Positions 24,958 to 34,648 of a stretch of 64,000 nucleotides of DNA are shown here, piece by piece. The notes beneath the pieces were generated by a model. It was not told the DNA's origin and ran no database searches. It saw nothing but the letters and a program-made list of their open reading frames with translations. The position numbers and the translations under genes are program-made. The stretch is from NCBI GenBank assembly GCA_947497295.1, contig CANMFU010000014.1, positions 1 through 64,000 on the forward strand, written 5' to 3'. Origin of the DNA: an uncultured Roseovarius sp. GTDB lineage: Bacteria > Pseudomonadota > Alphaproteobacteria > Rhodobacterales > Rhodobacteraceae. The stretch's first letter is position 1, and every line of letters starts with the position of its first letter.

Positions 24958-26379
24958 ATGATACATCCCATTCTTTTGTGCGGCGGTTCGGGCACACGGC
25001 TCTGGCCTTTGTCGCGCAAATCATACCCCAAGCAGTTTGCGCGCCTCATGGGTGACGAAAGCCTGTTTCAGGCCTCGGCCCGGCGTCTGTCGGGGACAGG
25101 CTTTGCCGCGCCGCTGATCGTGACGGGCGATCCGTTCCGCTTTATCGTGACCGAGCAGCTGGCACAGATCAGCCAGGCGCCCCAAGGCATATTGATCGAA
25201 CCCGAAGGGCGCAATACTGCCCCCGCCGTGCTGGCCGCCGCGCTGTGGCTGGCAGAGCGGGACGCGGATGCGCTGATGCTGGTGGCCCCCTCTGACCATG
25301 TCATTCCCGATGCGGATGCCTTTCGCGCGACCATCGCCGCCGCCGCGCCGCGCGCGCTGGCAGGGGATCTGGTGACATTCGGCATCACGCCCGACCGGCC
25401 TGAGACCGGATATGGCTATCTGGAACTGGCCAAGGGGGCCGATGCGGGCGCGAACACGCCCCAGACCCTGGCCCGTTTTGTTGAAAAACCGGACGCGCCC
25501 CGTGCGCAGGACATGCTGGCCGCCGGGAATTTCCTGTGGAATGCGGGGATTTTCCTGTTTACCGCCCGCGCCGTGATCGACGCCTATCGCACCCATACGC
25601 CCGCCATGCTGGAGGCTGTGACCTCTGCGCTGGCAGATGCAGATTGCGATCTGGGATTCACCCGGCTGGATGCAGGCCCATGGGCGCAGGCCGAGGATAT
25701 CTCGATCGACTACGCCATCATGGAAAAGGCCGGTAATCTGGCCGTCATGCCCTATGCCGCCGGCTGGTCCGATCTGGGTGGCTGGGATGCCGTGTGGCTG
25801 GAATCGGGGCCGGACGCGCAGGGCAATGTCTGCTCGGACCACGCCACGGCGATTTCCTGCGCCGATACGCTCTTGCGCTCGGAGACGCCGGGGCTGGAGC
25901 TGGTCGGGATCGGGCTGACCGATATCGTCGCAATCGCCATGAATGACGCGGTGCTGGTCGCCCATAAATCCCAGGCGCAGCGCGTCAAGGAGGCGGTCAG
26001 CGTCCTCAAGGCGCGCGGCGCAAGCCAGGCGGTGCAGCTGCCGCGCGACTATCGCCCCTGGGGCTGGTACGAAAGCCTCGCCATTGGCGAGCGGTTTCAG
26101 GTCAAGCGGATCGTGGTCCATCCCGGCGCGGCGCTGAGCCTGCAAAGCCATCACCACCGCTCCGAGCATTGGATTGTCGTCGAAGGCACGGCGCGCGTCA
26201 CTGTCGGCGATGATGTGCGCCTGCTGAGCGAGAACCAGTCGGTTTACATCCCCTTGGGCGCGGTCCACCGGATGGAGAATCCCGGCAAGGTTCCGATGGT
26301 CCTGATCGAGGTGCAGACCGGCAGCTATCTGGGTGAGGATGACATCATCCGATATGAGGACGTTTATGCGCGCGGATAA
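24958..26379 (+). CDS. manC: Mannose-1-phosphate guanylyltransferase / mannose-6-phosphate isomerase
   Basis: This bifunctional type II enzyme makes GDP-mannose and also interconverts fructose-6-P and mannose-6-P. The 473-residue product has the pyrophosphorylase motif LLCGGSGTRLWPLSRKSYPKQF region at residues 5-26, FVEKPDAP, and WNAGIFLF. Its C-terminal cupin domain carries the isomerase metal site HHHRSEHWIVVEG near residues 397-409. It begins 93 nt after repA with AAAGGG before the ATG, and is convergent with ugd. GDP-mannose could feed mannosyl residues directly or serve as precursor of GDP-fucose for the fucosyltransferase-like protein, though no gmd/fcl genes are seen here. Confidence 0.95.
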   Translation: MIHPILLCGGSGTRLWPLSRKSYPKQFARLMGDESLFQASARRLSGTGFAAPLIVTGDPFRFIVTEQLAQISQAPQGILIEPEGRNTAPAVLAAALWLAERDADALMLVAPSDHVIPDADAFRATIAAAAPRALAGDLVTFGITPDRPETGYGYLELAKGADAGANTPQTLARFVEKPDAPRAQDMLAAGNFLWNAGIFLFTARAVIDAYRTHTPAMLEAVTSALADADCDLGFTRLDAGPWAQAEDISIDYAIMEKAGNLAVMPYAAGWSDLGGWDAVWLESGPDAQGNVCSDHATAISCADTLLRSETPGLELVGIGLTDIVAIAMNDAVLVAHKSQAQRVKEAVSVLKARGASQAVQLPRDYRPWGWYESLAIGERFQVKRIVVHPGAALSLQSHHHRSEHWIVVEGTARVTVGDDVRLLSENQSVYIPLGAVHRMENPGKVPMVLIEVQTGSYLGEDDIIRYEDVYARG

Positions 26380-26422
26380 AGGCCCGGCAGCCTGTCAGAA
26401 GGCGTATCACCCTTTTGCGGGC

Positions 26423-27589
26423 TCAGTCTGTTCCTGACAGATCGCGGGTGAATATCCTTGCGCCGCAGTCGCGGATTTCGTCGGTGACGCGGTTGGCGAT
26501 GATGATATCGCTTTTGGCCTTGAACGCTTCCAGATCGTGCAGCACGCGCGAGCCAAAGAAATGATCCTCGCTGAGGGCCGGCTCGTAGACGATCACCTCG
26601 ATCCCCTTGGCCTTGATCCGTTTCATGATGCCCTGAACCGAGGATTGGCGGAAATTGTCGCTGCCTGCCTTCATCACCAGACGGTAGACGCCCACCACAT
26701 TGGGCCGGCGCGCGATGATCTGGTCGGACAGGAAATCCTTGCGCGTGCGGTTGGCATCGACGATGGCGCGGATCAGGTTCTGGGGCACTTCGGAATAGTT
26801 TGCCAGCAGCTGCTTGGTGTCTTTTGGCAGGCAATAGCCGCCATAGCCAAAAGACGGGTTGTTGTAGTGATCGCCGATGCGCGGATCGAGGCCGACCCCG
26901 TCGATGATCTGGCGCGTGTCCATACCGCCGGCCATCGCGTAGCTGTCCAGCTCGTTAAAGAACGCAACGCGCATGGCAAGGTAGGTATTGGCAAACAGCT
27001 TGATCGCCTCGGCCTCGTCGGGGTCGGTGAACAGCACCGGCACGTCCTTGGTGATGGCCCCTTCGATCAGCAGGTCGGCAAAGATGCGGGCGCGGTCGCT
27101 GCGTTCGCCGACGACGATGCGGCTGGGATGCAGGTTGTCATACAGCGCGCGCCCCTCGCGCAGGAATTCGGGCGAGAACAGCACCTGATCGCTGCCCGTC
27201 TCGGCGCGGATCTTCTGGACAAACCCGACGGGAACGGTGGATTTGACGACGATCATCGCGGTGCGGTTCACGGCCATCACGTCGCTGATCACCGTCTCGA
27301 CCGAGGAGGTGTCGAAATAGTTGTTCACCGGGTCGTAATTGGTGGGGGTCGCGATGATGACCACATCGGCGCCACTATAGGCCGCCGTGCCATCGGTGGT
27401 GGCGCTCAGGCGCAGCGGCTTTTCGGCCAGCCAGGCCTCGATGTCGGGATCGACAACGGGGCTTTGCCGCGCGTTCAGCATCGCCGCCCGCGCGGGCGAG
27501 ATATCGACCGCCGTCACATCATGCGCGCGCGCCAGCAACACGGCATTGGAGAGCCCCACATAGCCGATACCGGCGACTGCTATCTTCAT
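26423..27589 (-). CDS. ugd: UDP-glucose 6-dehydrogenase
   Basis: Ugd oxidises UDP-glucose twice with NAD to UDP-glucuronate. At 388 residues it belongs to the short, single-chain group. It has [18 protein letters not shown] at the N-terminus, [41 protein letters not shown], and the catalytic Cys253 in [13 protein letters not shown] 27589 was chosen because it starts the Rossmann fold directly and has GAGGCAGGG upstream; a longer frame to 27673 adds unrelated basic sequence. With the epimerase at 8392 it would provide both GlcA and GalA donors. Confidence 0.95.
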   Translation of the reverse strand: MKIAVAGIGYVGLSNAVLLARAHDVTAVDISPARAAMLNARQSPVVDPDIEAWLAEKPLRLSATTDGTAAYSGADVVIIATPTNYDPVNNYFDTSSVETVISDVMAVNRTAMIVVKSTVPVGFVQKIRAETGSDQVLFSPEFLREGRALYDNLHPSRIVVGERSDRARIFADLLIEGAITKDVPVLFTDPDEAEAIKLFANTYLAMRVAFFNELDSYAMAGGMDTRQIIDGVGLDPRIGDHYNNPSFGYGGYCLPKDTKQLLANYSEVPQNLIRAIVDANRTRKDFLSDQIIARRPNVVGVYRLVMKAGSDNFRQSSVQGIMKRIKAKGIEVIVYEPALSEDHFFGSRVLHDLEAFKAKSDIIIANRVTDEIRDCGARIFTRDLSGTD

Positions 27590-27900
27590 GCCCTGCCTCG
27601 CAATTGAATTGGCTCTGTCCGGTTTAGACCGGTCCGGCCTGTGGAACAATCGCGCAGGGGGCAAGGCGTGCAAAATCCGTCATAATACGGGCATTTTGGT
27701 GTATTCGGACCCTGTTCATGACCTCACTGCCCATCCCGGGGCGCCTGCAAGGAATACATTGGTAAATATCTCAGAGGATTGTTTCCATGATCGTCGACCG
27801 GAATCGCCCGCACACTGGCCGGCGATGTCGCGCTCGGCCTTGGCGGCGGGCCTACACCGGGGCTGCGGGCGATCTGATCCTGTGAGGGAGGGCGCCCATT
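27590..27900. other. Divergent intergenic region ugd / licD-like gene
   Basis: 311 nt without a gene. It must hold both promoters. A weak 7-bp inverted repeat TGTATTC (27700) / GAATACA (27752) is the only structure I noticed. Just before the GTG start at 27901 lies GGGAGGG. Confidence 0.4.
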
Positions 27901-29283
27901 GTGGCACGGGCCCAAACCGGCGATAAGCCGCGCGGTCTGACCCAGCAGGAAGGAACGCGCCCCGTGCGCCGCCGGCTCTTTGATCTGTATCACCGCCGCC
28001 TGGCGCGTCTTGCCGCCTGCCTGCCCGAGGGGCTGCGGGCGGAGCTGTCAGGCGTGCTTTACCAGATCACGCGCCATCCCGATTTCGGTTTTGTGCATGC
28101 GCGCGCGCTGATGCGCCGGGGGCGCGGGCGGCGGGCGGCGCGGCTTTATGGGGCGCTGCCCGAGGATCCGCTGTTCGCCGCCCGGCTGGAGCCGTGCGCG
28201 GCGCGCCCCGGTGTGTCCATGGGTGCGCCCGCGCCGGGTAGTTTTCAGGCGCAGATCGGCTATCTGGGCCTGCGTCTGAGCGGCGAGGTGCGCCATGCAG
28301 GCCCCGGCGCGGCCCCTGAACATCTGCTGCTGGAACTGGACGGCGTGCCGCTGCGCCGCGAAACCCTGCGCTTTCGGGAGGGCATCGCGCGGTTTCGCTG
28401 GCGTATCGCCCGCCCGGTTCTGGCGCAGTTTCCTGCCCGCGCCGTGCTGAGCGCGCGGGTGGGGGACGCGGTCCTGCCTGCGCCGGGGGGCGGGCGCGGC
28501 TGGCAATTGGCGCTGCCGCATGGGGCAGGGGGGGTGAGCGCCCAGATCGCCCGGCGCGGCCTGCTGGAGAAAAAGGGGCATCTGCGCCTTGCGCCGGGCG
28601 AGATTGCGGCGCGGCAGGATGCGTACCTCGCGCTTTATGCCGAGCTGCGCGCGGTGTTTGCGCGCGAATTCGATCTGCCGCTGGTCATCCTTTACGGCAC
28701 GCTTCTGGGGCAGGTGCGGGGGGGTGATTTCATCCCCGGTGACGATGATTTCGACGTCGGCTACCCGTCCCGCGCCAGCGCCCCCGCCGCCGTGCGCGCC
28801 GAGGCGGTGCGCATCATGTGCCGTCTGGCCGATCTGGGATATGTCATCGTGCTGAACGAATTTGGCCGCCCGTTTCGCGTGCGCGCGCCGGGCGGCGATG
28901 CATGGTGCCATCTGGACAACCGCCCCGTTTTTGCCGCCGAGGAGGGCCATGTCTGGCTGCACAAACATGCGCGCCTGCCCCTGCCGCTGAGCGATTTCGA
29001 GCAGCCTGAAACGGCGCGCCTGCGCGACACCGAGGTGCTGCGCCCGGCACGCCCTGCGGCGTTTCTGGCCGCCTATTACGGGCCGGACTGGCGCGTGCCC
29101 GATCCCGGCTACAGCAATACCGGGCGCGCGCTGCCCCGCGCGGCGGCGCGGGGGCTGGCGCAGCTGTGCCTTGGCGCGGATGAGCAGCGCGCGCTGGCCG
29201 CGCGCTATCCCGGCCGGATCGTGCCGGTGCGCTGGCAGCCGCTCTATCCGTTGCAGGATTACGCGGCGCGCGTGGGGTTCTGA
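27901..29283 (+). CDS. LicD-like nucleotidyltransferase-fold protein
   Basis: The 460-residue product has a C-terminal catalytic-looking half with VILYGTLLGQVRGGDFIP followed by GDDDFDVGY (about residues 265-287). This matches the LicD/fukutin-type pattern GTLLGxxRxxxxIPWDDDxDI. Such proteins transfer phosphorylcholine or other phospho-alcohols onto glycans. The CDP-glycerol genes at 4.9-6.8 kb suggest glycerol-phosphate as a possible donor group. The N-terminal 220 residues are Arg/Ala-rich with an Ig-like beta segment (HLLLELDGVPLRRE). The start is GTG 27901 with GGGAGGG. It is convergent with the next gene and overlaps it by 25 nt at the stop codons. Confidence 0.7.
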   Translation: MARAQTGDKPRGLTQQEGTRPVRRRLFDLYHRRLARLAACLPEGLRAELSGVLYQITRHPDFGFVHARALMRRGRGRRAARLYGALPEDPLFAARLEPCAARPGVSMGAPAPGSFQAQIGYLGLRLSGEVRHAGPGAAPEHLLLELDGVPLRRETLRFREGIARFRWRIARPVLAQFPARAVLSARVGDAVLPAPGGGRGWQLALPHGAGGVSAQIARRGLLEKKGHLRLAPGEIAARQDAYLALYAELRAVFAREFDLPLVILYGTLLGQVRGGDFIPGDDDFDVGYPSRASAPAAVRAEAVRIMCRLADLGYVIVLNEFGRPFRVRAPGGDAWCHLDNRPVFAAEEGHVWLHKHARLPLPLSDFEQPETARLRDTEVLRPARPAAFLAAYYGPDWRVPDPGYSNTGRALPRAAARGLAQLCLGADEQRALAARYPGRIVPVRWQPLYPLQDYAARVGF

Positions 29284-31013
29284 GGGGCCGCGCCCTCTGT
29301 AATGCGCGCCTCGAACGCCGTGACCGTCTCGCAGAGGCAGGTGTAGAATCCTGCCGCCGCCGTCTCGCGAATCCATGCCTTGTGCGCGATCTGGGCGCGT
29401 ACCACCGCCTCCCATGCGGCGCCGTCCTGCAGAAGGGTTGCGCCCTTCTGCGCCAGCGCCTTCATCTGACTGTCGGCAAAGATCGTCCCGGGCGGCTGGC
29501 GGCCCGACACGTCGCTGTTGCGCGTGGTCAGGATCGGAATGCCCGCATCGCGCGCCACGGTCGCACCCCCTGAGCCGCCGGTAAAGCCGGGCGGATGGAT
29601 GAAGAGCGCGGCAGTGCTGACCATTTCGCTGAACTGCTCGAACGGCAGCACCGGATGCACCTTGATCTGGCCGCGCGCCACGCGCCGGGCGATGACGGGC
29701 AGGGACCCGACCAGTCCCTCGGGATCGGCAGCGCCGATGAAATGCCAGACGGATCCCGGCACCCGGTCGAGGATGGAAAACAGCGCCTCCAGCGTGGCGC
29801 GGTCCTGCTGGGCCAGTCTTTGCTGCATGCGCAGCCCGGCAATGGCCGACACGATGCGCTTGCTCTCGCGCTTGGCCGGCTCGATGGCGGGCGGCGGCGG
29901 GATATCCTCGGTGGGGTCGATCGTCGGGTAGGGCTGCACGCGGATCTGCGCGCGCCCCGGAGTGCCGTCAATGCGGTGCGGGCCACGCGCGATGATCATG
30001 TCCATGCAGGGGTCAACCTGATTGTTGGACTGGATGTAGAAGAACGCCGTCGGCAGGTGATGATAGAGCGCGTGGCGCACCAGCCTGCTTTCGTTGGAGA
30101 AAAACCCCCGGTGCCCGCCGCCATACAGCACCACATCGGGCGCGATGTCCAGAATGGCGCGGCAGGTGGCGGCCGCGCCCTCAAGGCCGATGCTGCTGTG
30201 CATATGCAGATGAAACCGCGTGCCGTAATGCGCGCCAAGCGCGGCGCGCGCCAGTCGCTCGACCTCGGCGGTGCGGTTGGGATCGAAGGCCGCCGACACG
30301 ATCGGGGTGCTGACCACGAAGCGCTCGCGCGTGACGATCAGATGAGTGGTGATGGCGGGGTCCTGCTCGATCAGGTTGCGGCAGATCGAAAAGAGGACGC
30401 GCGCATGGGTATGCACGTCTGACACTTTCAGCACATCAAGGCAGAGCGCGATGCGCCTTGGCGGCCCCGCGCCGCGCGCGGCGGGTTTCGGGGCATAGCC
30501 ATCCTCGGCCAGTGCGCGGCGCAGCCAGGTGGCGGCGGCCTCCAGAATGGCCGGATCGTTCTTGAGGATGCGGTGATCGGGCAGCGATTCCACCACGCGC
30601 GCGACCAGTTCGGCGGCCGCCCTGTCCCGGCCCTCGCCGTATAGCTGAACGGCGCGCCTTGCCCGCGCGCGGCGCAGCCCGGCCAGCGCATAGCGCGTCT
30701 TGCGCAGCGCGTCCTCGCCCGCGTCGCCGGGCTGCGGCGGCATCAGCGCGGGCGGGCAGGCATCGGGCGCACCCACGGCGGCATCCCGGCGCCGGGCCAG
30801 CGCCAGCTGCTGCCACAGCGCCATCGCCCCGGCCCAATCGCCGCGCCGCTCGGCGGTGATGGCCTGGTGGCGCAGTTTCAGCCCGGCAAGGCCCGGGCGG
30901 GCGGTGAGATAGAGCAGCGCTTCCAGAACACGGGTCTTCAGCTCGGGCGAGAGGGCACGTTTCAGACGGCCCGGTATCAGCCTGTGATAGGTCTTGAGAA
31001 GGAAACGCTCCAT
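29259..31013 (-). CDS. GT-B-like glycosyltransferase, paralogue 1 of 3
   Basis: The 584-residue protein is one of three paralogues in the window (also 31074-33515 and 50098-52245). All share IALCLDVLKVSDVHTHARVL-type sequence, a central VLYGGGHRGFFSNESRLVRH, FFYIQSNNQVD, MIIARGPH, and a C-terminal VWHFIGA ... FIHPPGFTGGSGGATVARDA. The last element resembles the donor-binding G-rich loop of GT-B glycosyltransferases. The N-terminus has a helical segment of about 150 residues. ATG 31013 is preferred to a TTG 60 nt upstream. It follows paralogue 2 after 60 nt, so they are one operon. Donor and acceptor are unknown; assignment to a transferase is by pattern only. Confidence 0.6.
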   Translation of the reverse strand: MERFLLKTYHRLIPGRLKRALSPELKTRVLEALLYLTARPGLAGLKLRHQAITAERRGDWAGAMALWQQLALARRRDAAVGAPDACPPALMPPQPGDAGEDALRKTRYALAGLRRARARRAVQLYGEGRDRAAAELVARVVESLPDHRILKNDPAILEAAATWLRRALAEDGYAPKPAARGAGPPRRIALCLDVLKVSDVHTHARVLFSICRNLIEQDPAITTHLIVTRERFVVSTPIVSAAFDPNRTAEVERLARAALGAHYGTRFHLHMHSSIGLEGAAATCRAILDIAPDVVLYGGGHRGFFSNESRLVRHALYHHLPTAFFYIQSNNQVDPCMDMIIARGPHRIDGTPGRAQIRVQPYPTIDPTEDIPPPPAIEPAKRESKRIVSAIAGLRMQQRLAQQDRATLEALFSILDRVPGSVWHFIGAADPEGLVGSLPVIARRVARGQIKVHPVLPFEQFSEMVSTAALFIHPPGFTGGSGGATVARDAGIPILTTRNSDVSGRQPPGTIFADSQMKALAQKGATLLQDGAAWEAVVRAQIAHKAWIRETAAAGFYTCLCETVTAFEARITEGAAPQNPTRAA

Positions 31014-31073
31014 TCGGTATCCCGTGTCATCCAGCCTCGCGCCCGTCTGCGCGCCAAGCGGCCCTCTGTGCAA

Positions 31074-33515
31074 CTATTGCGGATCGCCGGAGGCCCCAAT
31101 GCGCCCGGCGCCCAGAGCGGCGGCCTCGCGCATGCAATCGTGAAAGCCCTCGACCGAGGTTTGCCGGATCCAGTCGGTATGCGCGATCTGGCGCTCGGCG
31201 ATGCGCTGCCACTCGGCGCGGTCCTGCAAAAGCTGCACGGCCATGTCCGCGAACCCGGCGGCGTCGCCGCCATCGAACACGGTTTCAGGCGGCTGGCGGC
31301 CCGAGACATCGGAATGGTTGAAGGTCAGGATCGGCACCGCGCCGCGGCGCGCCACCGCCGCCCCGCCCGAGCCGCCGGTAAAGCCCGGCAGGTGCAAAAA
31401 CAGCGCGGCGCCGCTGACAAGGGCGGTGAACTGATCGAACGGCATGACCGTGTGCAACCGGACCTGCCCCGCGTCGATCCGGGCCGCCAGCGCAGGGTTG
31501 GCCTTTTTGACGGCCGCCACATCCTTGCAGCCGATGAAATGCCAGACCGCGCCCGGCACCCGGTCGAGGATCGACAGGAACCTGTCGGCCTCGTCTCCCT
31601 TCATCTCTTTCAGCAGCACGTCCATGCGCACGCCGGTGATGGCCGACACGATGGTCTTGGTATCCGCCTTGGCCGGATCGACGGCGGTCTGCGCGGCTGA
31701 CAGTGCCTCCTCCACGATGGTCGGATAGGGCTGGATGCGCACCGGCACATCGCCCGGTTCGCCCTCGATCGCGTGGGGGCCGCGTGCGATGATCATGTCA
31801 AAGCGCGCGTCGACCTCGTTATTGGCCTGGATGTAGAAGAACGCGGCGGGCAGGTAATCGAACAGCGCGTGGCGCACGAGGCGGCTTTCATTGGAAAACA
31901 GCCCCCGGTGCCCGCCGCCATAGAGCACCAGATCAGGCGCGAGATCGAGGATGTGTTTGCAGCTGTCCACGACCCCTTCCAGCCCGGTGCCGCCCAGCAT
32001 GTGCAGATGGAACCGCGCGCCGAAAAGATCGCCCATGGCGGCGCGGGCGCGGTCCTCGATATCGCTGCTGCGGGTGGGGTTGAACGAGGGCGAGACGACG
32101 GGCGTGGTCACGGCGAACCGCTCGTTCGTGATGACGATGTCCATCTGCAGATCCGGATCATGGCGCAGCATGTTGCGGCAGATGGTAAAGATCACCCGGC
32201 TGTGGGTATGCACCTCGGACAGTTTGAGAATATCGAGGCACAGCACCACGCGGCGCAGTTTTGCAGGTGCGGCGCGGTGCGGCGCGCGCATCCCGTCCTC
32301 GCGCAGCGCGTCCTGCACATAGAGGCGCGCGACCTCCAGCAGGCGGGTGTCGTATTTCAGCAATCGCTGGTCCGGCAGGCTTTCGACAATGCGCGCGGCC
32401 AGTTCGCGAAACTCGCGCAGGCGCCCGGCGGCGCGGCACTCCAGCGCCAGCTCGGCGCGCACCGACCGCAGCGAGGCACGCGCGAAATTGGTCTTGCGCG
32501 CGCGTTCCTTGGCGTTGTCGGCGCGGATCGTCCCGCTTTTGGTCGAAACCGGGTTGGTGATCGCGGCGTATAGCTGCCAGTGCTGGGCAGCAATGCGCCA
32601 GTCGCGCCGCGCCTCGGCGGCGCGGGCCAGCACGACCAGCGCTGCGGAATTATCCTCCCACGTCTTGAAAGCGGGCAGGATGATACGCTCGGCGGCCTGC
32701 ATATGGCCATCGGTCTGCAGCTGGTTGGCAAAGCGCAGCGACAGTGCCCAGATCTGGCCCAGCGTCTTTTGGTCCAGCATGTCCTGCCGGGTCCGGAAAA
32801 ACGCCCACCAGCTGTCTTGCATGGCCCAGCCGGTGCCGGCCGTCTCGCCTTGCGCCAGATCGTCCTGCACCATTTGCAGCACGGCCTTGTAATAGAGCGG
32901 ATAGGCGGTCGGATAATCCGGCCAGCGCGCAAGGATGGGTTGCAGGGCCGACAGGGCGATATGCTGACGCCGCGCGCGGTTGCGATGCGCGGCCAGCGCC
33001 GCATATGCCTTGCGCAGACGCGCCTGATGCGCCTCTGGCAGGGTGTCGGCCGCCTGCCAATACTCGGCCAGCATGGCGCGCTGCATCCGCAGGGTGCGCT
33101 TTGACGGGCGGGCTTGGGCGTCAAAGCGGTCCTCGGTCAGGATGACTTCGGGCGCGCCGGCCGGTGCCTCGCCGCCGGCAAAGAACGTGACCTGCCGGCG
33201 CATCCGCGTCTCGATCGCGGCCAGCTTGCCGAAGATCTTGGTGACCGGCACGGTGGCCTTGCCATTGCGCGCGGGCGCGCCATCCTGCGGAACAAGCGCC
33301 TGCCAGGCCTGCAGCGCCAGCACCAGATCGCCGCGCTCCTCGGCATGCCAGGCCAGCGATTGCAGGCGCGCGGGATTGCCCTTGAGCCGGGCAATCAGCA
33401 GGCGGTGGAACCGCCGCTCGGCCCGGCCGCTGGGATCGGCCTGCACGAGCCTCGCGGCACTGCCAAAGCTGGCGCGGCGCAGACCGGAACGCAGGGCGGA
33501 CAGTTTGGAGGGCAT
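31074..33515 (-). CDS. GT-B-like glycosyltransferase with long TPR-like N-terminus, paralogue 2 of 3
   Basis: The C-terminal 400 residues of this 813-residue protein are very similar to paralogue 1 (LILKLSEVHTHSRVIF-type start, VLYGGGHRGLFSNESRLVRH, FFYIQANNEVD, LHLPGFTGGSGGAAVAR, NHSDVSGRQPPETVF). The N-terminal 400 residues contain helix pairs resembling TPR units (RLQSLAWHAEERGDLVLALQ, AALVVLARAAEARRDWRIAA). ATG 33515 has GAGGAAG eight bases upstream, while the frame runs open to 33797 with low-complexity Arg/Pro sequence that I exclude. The two adjacent copies probably arose by tandem duplication, with loss or gain of the N-terminal half. Confidence 0.6.
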   Translation of the reverse strand: MPSKLSALRSGLRRASFGSAARLVQADPSGRAERRFHRLLIARLKGNPARLQSLAWHAEERGDLVLALQAWQALVPQDGAPARNGKATVPVTKIFGKLAAIETRMRRQVTFFAGGEAPAGAPEVILTEDRFDAQARPSKRTLRMQRAMLAEYWQAADTLPEAHQARLRKAYAALAAHRNRARRQHIALSALQPILARWPDYPTAYPLYYKAVLQMVQDDLAQGETAGTGWAMQDSWWAFFRTRQDMLDQKTLGQIWALSLRFANQLQTDGHMQAAERIILPAFKTWEDNSAALVVLARAAEARRDWRIAAQHWQLYAAITNPVSTKSGTIRADNAKERARKTNFARASLRSVRAELALECRAAGRLREFRELAARIVESLPDQRLLKYDTRLLEVARLYVQDALREDGMRAPHRAAPAKLRRVVLCLDILKLSEVHTHSRVIFTICRNMLRHDPDLQMDIVITNERFAVTTPVVSPSFNPTRSSDIEDRARAAMGDLFGARFHLHMLGGTGLEGVVDSCKHILDLAPDLVLYGGGHRGLFSNESRLVRHALFDYLPAAFFYIQANNEVDARFDMIIARGPHAIEGEPGDVPVRIQPYPTIVEEALSAAQTAVDPAKADTKTIVSAITGVRMDVLLKEMKGDEADRFLSILDRVPGAVWHFIGCKDVAAVKKANPALAARIDAGQVRLHTVMPFDQFTALVSGAALFLHLPGFTGGSGGAAVARRGAVPILTFNHSDVSGRQPPETVFDGGDAAGFADMAVQLLQDRAEWQRIAERQIAHTDWIRQTSVEGFHDCMREAAALGAGRIGASGDPQ

Positions 33516-33634
33516 GCGGCTACTTCCTCGGGGTAAGGGCGGCTCGTGCGGCGCGGGCCGCGGGGGGATGCAAGGGCACACAGCCCGGCGGCGCCGGATT
33601 GTGCAGGTGCAGCATAAGCCGGCGCGCCGGGATG

Positions 33635-34648
33635 TTAAACCGTGGCGATGGGCGTTGCAGGCGATCCGACCGCCCCGGTCAGGCGCAAGGGCGGCGCGGT
33701 CAGCAGGAACCGGCTGCGCCCGGCGGCCTCCAGCCACTCGGCCAGATCGCACAGCTGCCACAGCTCGGCCAGCGGCACGCCCAGCTTGAACAGGCAATGC
33801 TCGTGCAGCGGCAGGATCGAGCCGCAGTAATCATCGGGCAGCGGATTGCCCGCCGCTTCGACCGCGATATTGTCTGAAATCAGCGCCGCCACGCCACTAT
33901 CGGTGATCCATTGCAAAAGGCGCGCATCATGGCCGTCCAGCACGGCGCAGGATTTCTTGATCGCGGGGTCAGGATTGCCCGCGCCTTGCAGGATCATCCG
34001 GTCGATCCCGGTCCAAAGCAGCACCATGTCGCCGGTCTCGACCTCGATATTATCGGCCTCCATCACGCGCATCAGGTCGCCGTAACTGACCTCATGGCGC
34101 GCATTGCCGAAATGCTTGTGCAGGTTGATCAGCACGCCCCGGCCCTGAAGGCCATGCGCGGCGAAATTCTCGATCCCCAGCTTGTGCGCGCAGGTGACGT
34201 GGTTTTCGTCCATCGTCAGGTCCACCCCGGCGCGGAAACCGTTGTAGTAAACGGGCTGCGTGACGCCGTCGCCCATCACGTCGAAGTTTGAGCCGCGATG
34301 CGCCAGCGCGTCCCATTGCGTCGAATACTGCGTATAAAGCAGCACCGCGTCATCGGCGGCGATATCGGGAAAGCGCGGATCGAACTCCTGCCAGTTATAG
34401 TTGAAATATGGCGCGTCATTGCGGATCACCGGGCGCAAAACGGGGGGATGGCGCACGGGCGACAGCACGTTGCCGCCCGGCAGGTCCAAGGGCAGGGACA
34501 GGCAGAATGTGCGCCCCTCCTGCACCTCGGCCACGCCTTTTTTGACCTGCTCGGGGCCGATCAGGTTCAGCCGGCCCAGCTGGTCATCCGCGCCCCAGTC
34601 GCCCCAGGTCGAGCCTTCGGGGCGGTGTGTCCATCTTGGGTTGGTCAT
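33635..34648 (-). CDS. Cyclase-family (kynurenine formamidase-like) metal hydrolase
   Basis: The 337-residue product resembles the Cyclase family (Pfam PF04199 type), metal-dependent amide/ester hydrolases or lactone-forming enzymes. Recognisable parts are TWGDWGADDQLGRLNLI at the N-terminus, STQWDALAHRGSNFDV (about 108-123), VLINLHKHFG, GDMVLLWTGIDRM, and SDNIAVEA. The usual metal ligands H-x-G-T-H-x-D appear altered to a WDALAH pattern, as in the longer branch of the family. It is the last gene of the leftward arm and its start overlaps the upstream lyase stop by four bases (34645-34648). The substrate is unknown. Confidence 0.75.
   Translation of the reverse strand: MTNPRWTHRPEGSTWGDWGADDQLGRLNLIGPEQVKKGVAEVQEGRTFCLSLPLDLPGGNVLSPVRHPPVLRPVIRNDAPYFNYNWQEFDPRFPDIAADDAVLLYTQYSTQWDALAHRGSNFDVMGDGVTQPVYYNGFRAGVDLTMDENHVTCAHKLGIENFAAHGLQGRGVLINLHKHFGNARHEVSYGDLMRVMEADNIEVETGDMVLLWTGIDRMILQGAGNPDPAIKKSCAVLDGHDARLLQWITDSGVAALISDNIAVEAAGNPLPDDYCGSILPLHEHCLFKLGVPLAELWQLCDLAEWLEAAGRSRFLLTAPPLRLTGAVGSPATPIATV

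Noticed and set aside
33516..33797. 95-residue N-terminal extension of the 813-residue GT-like protein
   Set aside because: Arg/Pro low-complexity sequence without ribosome-binding site; GAGGAAG supports ATG 33515.
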